In this document: positions 6,018 to 8,578 of the stretch, in pieces
Layout: each line of letters starts with the position of its first letter
How positions within the stretch are numbered: position 1 is the stretch's first letter
Assembly (NCBI GenBank): GCA_021800645.1
Contig: JAJYYT010000077.1
Span: 1 to 8,578, forward strand
Source: Actinomycetes bacterium
GTDB lineage: Bacteria > Actinomycetota > Acidimicrobiia > Acidimicrobiales > RAAP-2
Reading direction: 5' to 3'
Length of the DNA stretch: 8,578 nt
Notes under the pieces: model-generated
What the model saw: only the letters and a program-made list of their open reading frames with translations
What the model was told of the DNA's origin: nothing
Databases searched by the model: none
Program-made: the position numbers and the translations under genes

Positions 6018-7159
6018 TGTCCGTGCCCAGGCACATCGTGAAGCGCACGACCCCTCGCTGCGGCCCGAGCGGCCGGTTCGCGGGCCCGGCCGCCGAGTCG
6101 CACTTCGCGGGGCACGCAGGCGCGCGTGTGCACGCGCTCGTCCGGGGCGGGCACGCCAGAGGGCCGACGGTGTGCTTCGTCCACGGCAACTTGAGCAGCG
6201 CGAGGTTCTTCGAGCCCGTGCTCGCCTCGCTTCCCGGCACCTGGCACGTGGTTGCGCCGGACCTGAGGGGCTTCGGACGCTCCGATCCCGTCCCCGTCGA
6301 TGCCACGAGGGGTCTCGCCGACTTCGTCGACGACGTCGATGCCGTCCTCTCGGACGCTGCACTTGCGCCGACTGATCGCCCGGTGCACCTCGTCGGATGG
6401 TCCATGGGCGGCGGGGTCGCGATGGCCTACGCGATCGAGCACCCCGAGAAGGTGGCATCGATCACGCTCCTCGCGCCGCTTTCGCCGTTCGGTTTCGGGG
6501 GGACCAAAGGGATCGACGGCGCACCGTGCCACGAGGACGGGGCGGGCACGGGGGCCGGGACGGTGGCACCAGAGCTGGTGCGGCGTCTTCGTGAGGGAGA
6601 CCGCAGCGACGAGAGCGACTTTTCGCCTCGGTCGATCCTCCGCACGCTGTACCTCGGCGTGGCCTCGAAGCTCTCCCCGGCGCTGGAGGATCTCTTGGTC
6701 GAGGAGATCCTCCTCGCGGCCGTCGGCGACGACCACTATCCCGGGACCCATCGAGACAGCTCGCACTGGCCAGGCGTCGCCCCCGGCACGCGCGGGGTCG
6801 CGAACACCATGTCGCCGCTTTATTGCAACCTCTCTGCTTTCGTCGGCGTCGCAGCGGTGCGTCCGGTGCTCTGGGTCCGCGGAAGCGACGACCTCATCGT
6901 GTCGGACCACTCGATGCTCGACCTCGGCCACCTCGGGGCGCTCGGGGTGGCCGCGGGCTGGCCGGGCCCAGAGGTGTTCCCCGCGCAGCCGATGGTGTCC
7001 CAGACCGAGGCGCTCCTGCAGCGGGCCGAGATGCGAGGGGGGACGGTGGTCGAGGCGGTGCTCCAGGGATGCGGGCACGCGCCGCACTTGGAGGACGAAG
7101 AGCACGTCTTGGAGGTGCTCGTGCCGTTCGTGGGCAGCGCTGAGCGGTCTCGACGGTGA
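6017..7159 (+). CDS. Alpha/beta-fold hydrolase with a large cap
   Basis: A 380-aa hydrolase with no signal peptide, so probably cytoplasmic. Visible catalytic parts: oxyanion-side FVHGN with H56-G57-N58, the DLRGFGRSDP strand-loop typical of the fold, nucleophile elbow G-W-S-M-G-G with Ser129, acid Asp291 or Asp292 in WVRGSDD, and His354 in GCGHAPHLED. The core resembles lipases, esterases and C-C hydrolases. About 130 residues separate the elbow region from the acid strand, forming a large cap with conserved-looking motifs DDHYPG (238-243), WPGVAPG (251-257) and MSPLYCNLS (265-273). A stretch rich in Gly, Ala and Thr lies near 170-180. The ATG overlaps the TetR stop by one base (TGATG). The exact reaction cannot be read from sequence. 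Together with the acyl-CoA ligase downstream, ester or C-C bond cleavage that releases a carboxylic acid is plausible. Confidence 0.85.
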   Translation: MSVPRHIVKRTTPRCGPSGRFAGPAAESHFAGHAGARVHALVRGGHARGPTVCFVHGNLSSARFFEPVLASLPGTWHVVAPDLRGFGRSDPVPVDATRGLADFVDDVDAVLSDAALAPTDRPVHLVGWSMGGGVAMAYAIEHPEKVASITLLAPLSPFGFGGTKGIDGAPCHEDGAGTGAGTVAPELVRRLREGDRSDESDFSPRSILRTLYLGVASKLSPALEDLLVEEILLAAVGDDHYPGTHRDSSHWPGVAPGTRGVANTMSPLYCNLSAFVGVAAVRPVLWVRGSDDLIVSDHSMLDLGHLGALGVAAGWPGPEVFPAQPMVSQTEALLQRAEMRGGTVVEAVLQGCGHAPHLEDEEHVLEVLVPFVGSAERSRR

Positions 7160-8052
7160 GCGGCGCGGAGCACCAGGACGACGGCCTTGTCGGGCGCGTC
7201 CGGCGGGCGGACAACGCGGGCGTGTCCATCGCCTACGAGCTGCGCGGCGATCGGGGGCCCTGGACGCTGCTCGTGCATGGTCTCGGTTACGGTCGGCTCG
7301 GGTGGGGCGCGTTCGCCGACCGGCTCGCCGTCCGCCGCCGGCTCGTGCTGGTCGACAACCGTGGCATCGGGGCGAGCGACCAACCGGTCGGGCCGTACCG
7401 GGTGGAGGACCTCGCCGATGACGTGCGAGCCGTGCTCGATCACTTCGGTCTCGACCGCTGCGACGTCATCGGGGCAAGCCTCGGTGGCATGGTGGCCCTC
7501 CAGCTCGCGGCCGATCAGCCGAGCCGGGTCAAGCGTCTCGTCCTCATCGCGTCGACTCCCGGCGAGCCGCAGGGCGCGCCGTTGCCCGGTGCGACGACCG
7601 CACTGCTCCGCAGAGACCACCGACGCGTCCCGCCTTCGCCGCGCCGGCTCATCGAAGGGGCGCTCGCCCCCGAGACGGTGAGGCGGCGCCCCGGTCTTGG
7701 CGACCGGTTGCTGGAAGTGCGTGCCGCCCAGCCCCAGACCGTGGCGGCCTGGCGCGCCCAGGCGGCTGCGAGCGTCTCGTTCTCCCTCCGGGCACCTCTC
7801 GCCAGCATCGAGGTGCCGACGCTCGCGGTCGCGGGGCTCGCCGACGCGGTCATCGACCCGATGAACACGATGCGCCTCGCCTTCGCGATGCCAAGAGCGC
7901 GCGCCCTCTACGTCTCGCCCGCCGGCCACCTGTGCTTCTGGGAGCAGCCCGAGCTTCTCGCCGACGCGACGGAACGGTTCTGCGACGGAGAAGGCACCGT
8001 CCATCGGGCGCCCGCGGCGAGCCGATCGGGAGCGGAGGTGCCCGAGCGTTGA
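7156..8052 (+). CDS. Alpha/beta-fold hydrolase, enol-lactonase/esterase-like
   Basis: A second, shorter hydrolase of 298 aa, of the size and architecture of the 3-oxoadipate enol-lactonase/esterase group. It shows LLVHGLG with H41-G42, the VDNRGIGASD loop (the D-x-R-G-x-G-x-S pattern of the fold), nucleophile elbow G-A-S-L-G-G with Ser108, acid Asp230 in GLADAVIDP, and His258 in PAGHLCFWEQP. The cap is small and there is no signal peptide. The C-terminal 20-25 residues are a charged extension without clear structure. The GTG start overlaps the previous stop by 4 nt (GTGA) with little ribosome binding site, so translational coupling is likely. It differs from the preceding hydrolase in length, cap and motifs, so the two are not a recent duplication and probably act on different intermediates. 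Substrate unknown. Confidence 0.85.
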   Translation: MSGAEHQDDGLVGRVRRADNAGVSIAYELRGDRGPWTLLVHGLGYGRLGWGAFADRLAVRRRLVLVDNRGIGASDQPVGPYRVEDLADDVRAVLDHFGLDRCDVIGASLGGMVALQLAADQPSRVKRLVLIASTPGEPQGAPLPGATTALLRRDHRRVPPSPRRLIEGALAPETVRRRPGLGDRLLEVRAAQPQTVAAWRAQAAASVSFSLRAPLASIEVPTLAVAGLADAVIDPMNTMRLAFAMPRARALYVSPAGHLCFWEQPELLADATERFCDGEGTVHRAPAASRSGAEVPER

Positions 8053-8578
8053 GCCCCCGGCCGTCGACCTCGCGCCATACGCTCGGTCAGTGGCTCACCG
8101 ATCGCGCCCGTCGCGACCCGGCTGCCATCGCGATCGAGGCTCGTCACGAACGGATGACCTATGGCGAGCTGCGCCGCAGGGCGGTCGCGCTCGCGGCGCA
8201 CCTGCTCGGATCAGGCCTTGGCCCAGGAGACCGCGTCGCCACGGTGACGGAGAACGATCCCGATCAGGTCGCGCTCTTCTTCGCGAGCGCGCTGGCTCGC
8301 CTTGTGCTCGTGCCGCTGAACCGCCGCCTCACGCCAGCTGAGCTGCGCGCCGAGCTCGAGGTGGTGGACCCGGCATTGGTCGCCGCCGGCGCTGCCCACG
8401 CAGACGACGTGGCCACCGCCGTGCGGTCCAGCACGGTCGCGCCGGGGGTGTGCCGGCTGGAGGACCTGCGCGCTGCCTCGGTCACGGACAGCAGCGCCGG
8501 CGGTCTCGGCGATCTGGAGGCACTGGCCCTGGAGGTCAGGGACGAGGACCCGCTCCTCGTCGTCTTCACCTCCGGCAC
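8049..8578 (+). CDS. AMP-forming acyl-CoA synthetase/ligase (ANL superfamily), N-terminal part
   Basis: Incomplete gene, 176 codons before the right edge. The frame reads LGQWLTDRARRDPAAIAIE, then MTYGELRRRAVALAAHLLG, GLGPGDRVATVTEN, ALARLVLVPLNRRLTPAEL, and ends LLVVFTSG, the start of the ANL phosphate-binding motif T-S-G-T-T-G. These follow the usual N-terminal order of acyl-CoA synthetases, with the T-Y-x-E-L, G-D-R-V and V-P-L-N-x-R-L segments. A TTG at 8049 is the best start: it overlaps the preceding stop as TTGA and has GGAGG (8034-8038) 10 nt upstream. The in-frame ATG at 8154 would remove the first conserved helix. Such enzymes activate a carboxylate with ATP to an acyl-AMP and then a CoA thioester. 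Substrate-defining residues lie outside the window. A ligase or dehydrogenase-linked pathway probably continues downstream. Confidence 0.85.
   Translation, partial: MSPRPSTSRHTLGQWLTDRARRDPAAIAIEARHERMTYGELRRRAVALAAHLLGSGLGPGDRVATVTENDPDQVALFFASALARLVLVPLNRRLTPAELRAELEVVDPALVAAGAAHADDVATAVRSSTVAPGVCRLEDLRAASVTDSSAGGLGDLEALALEVRDEDPLLVVFTSG

Noticed and set aside
5223..7105. Long minus-strand open frames opposite the TetR and hydrolase genes
   Set aside because: They have low-complexity Arg/Gly/Pro composition and no domain signal, and they lie opposite genes with intact catalytic and HTH motifs.
6017..8052. Tandem duplication origin for the two adjacent hydrolases
   Set aside because: They share only fold-level motifs. 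Lengths (380 and 298 aa), caps and sequence around the triads differ, so a recent duplication is not supported.

Overview
The window looks like a chromosomal piece from a very GC-rich actinobacterium (G+C around 70% by eye, strong G/C bias at third codon positions, GTG and TTG starts as well as ATG, dense ATGA/GTGA/TTGA junctions). The genus cannot be told from this sequence. Nothing looks mobile: there is no transposase, tRNA, attachment site or CRISPR array, and composition is even.

Layout. Positions 1-99 (minus strand) hold the N-terminal 33 codons of what looks like an ECF-type sigma factor running off the left edge. Positions 100-428 are a divergent control region. It contains a sigma-70-like promoter facing right (TTGACA, 17-bp spacer, TAACGT), a perfect 20-bp palindrome just after the expected transcription start, a leader of about 134 nt and a good ribosome binding site. 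Everything from 429 to the right edge is one plus-strand operon: an exported LivK-type substrate-binding protein (429-1685); a single polypeptide fusing both permeases and one ATPase of a LIV-type importer, LivH-LivM-LivG (1740-4613); the second ATPase, LivF (4610-5329); a TetR-family regulator (5313-6017); two different alpha/beta hydrolases (6017-7159 and 7156-8052); and the first 176 codons of an AMP-forming acyl-CoA ligase (8049 to the edge). From livHMG onward each gene overlaps the next by 1 to 17 nt. The only real gap, 54 nt between the binding protein and the permease fusion, carries a strong GC stem-loop.

Reading the genes together: the binding protein captures a small molecule outside the cell and the two-polypeptide ABC transporter brings it in. 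The two hydrolases could cleave an ester, lactone or C-C bond, and the ligase would make a CoA thioester of the resulting acid for further breakdown. The TetR protein is the obvious local regulator and the palindrome at 301-320 is its best candidate operator. This points to import and catabolism of an organic acid or ester rather than branched-chain amino acids, although the transporter belongs to that family. The substrate is not known. The most distinctive features are the triple LivH-LivM-LivG fusion, the promoter-proximal palindrome, the stem-loop between binding protein and permease, and the mixed transporter-regulator-hydrolase-ligase operon.
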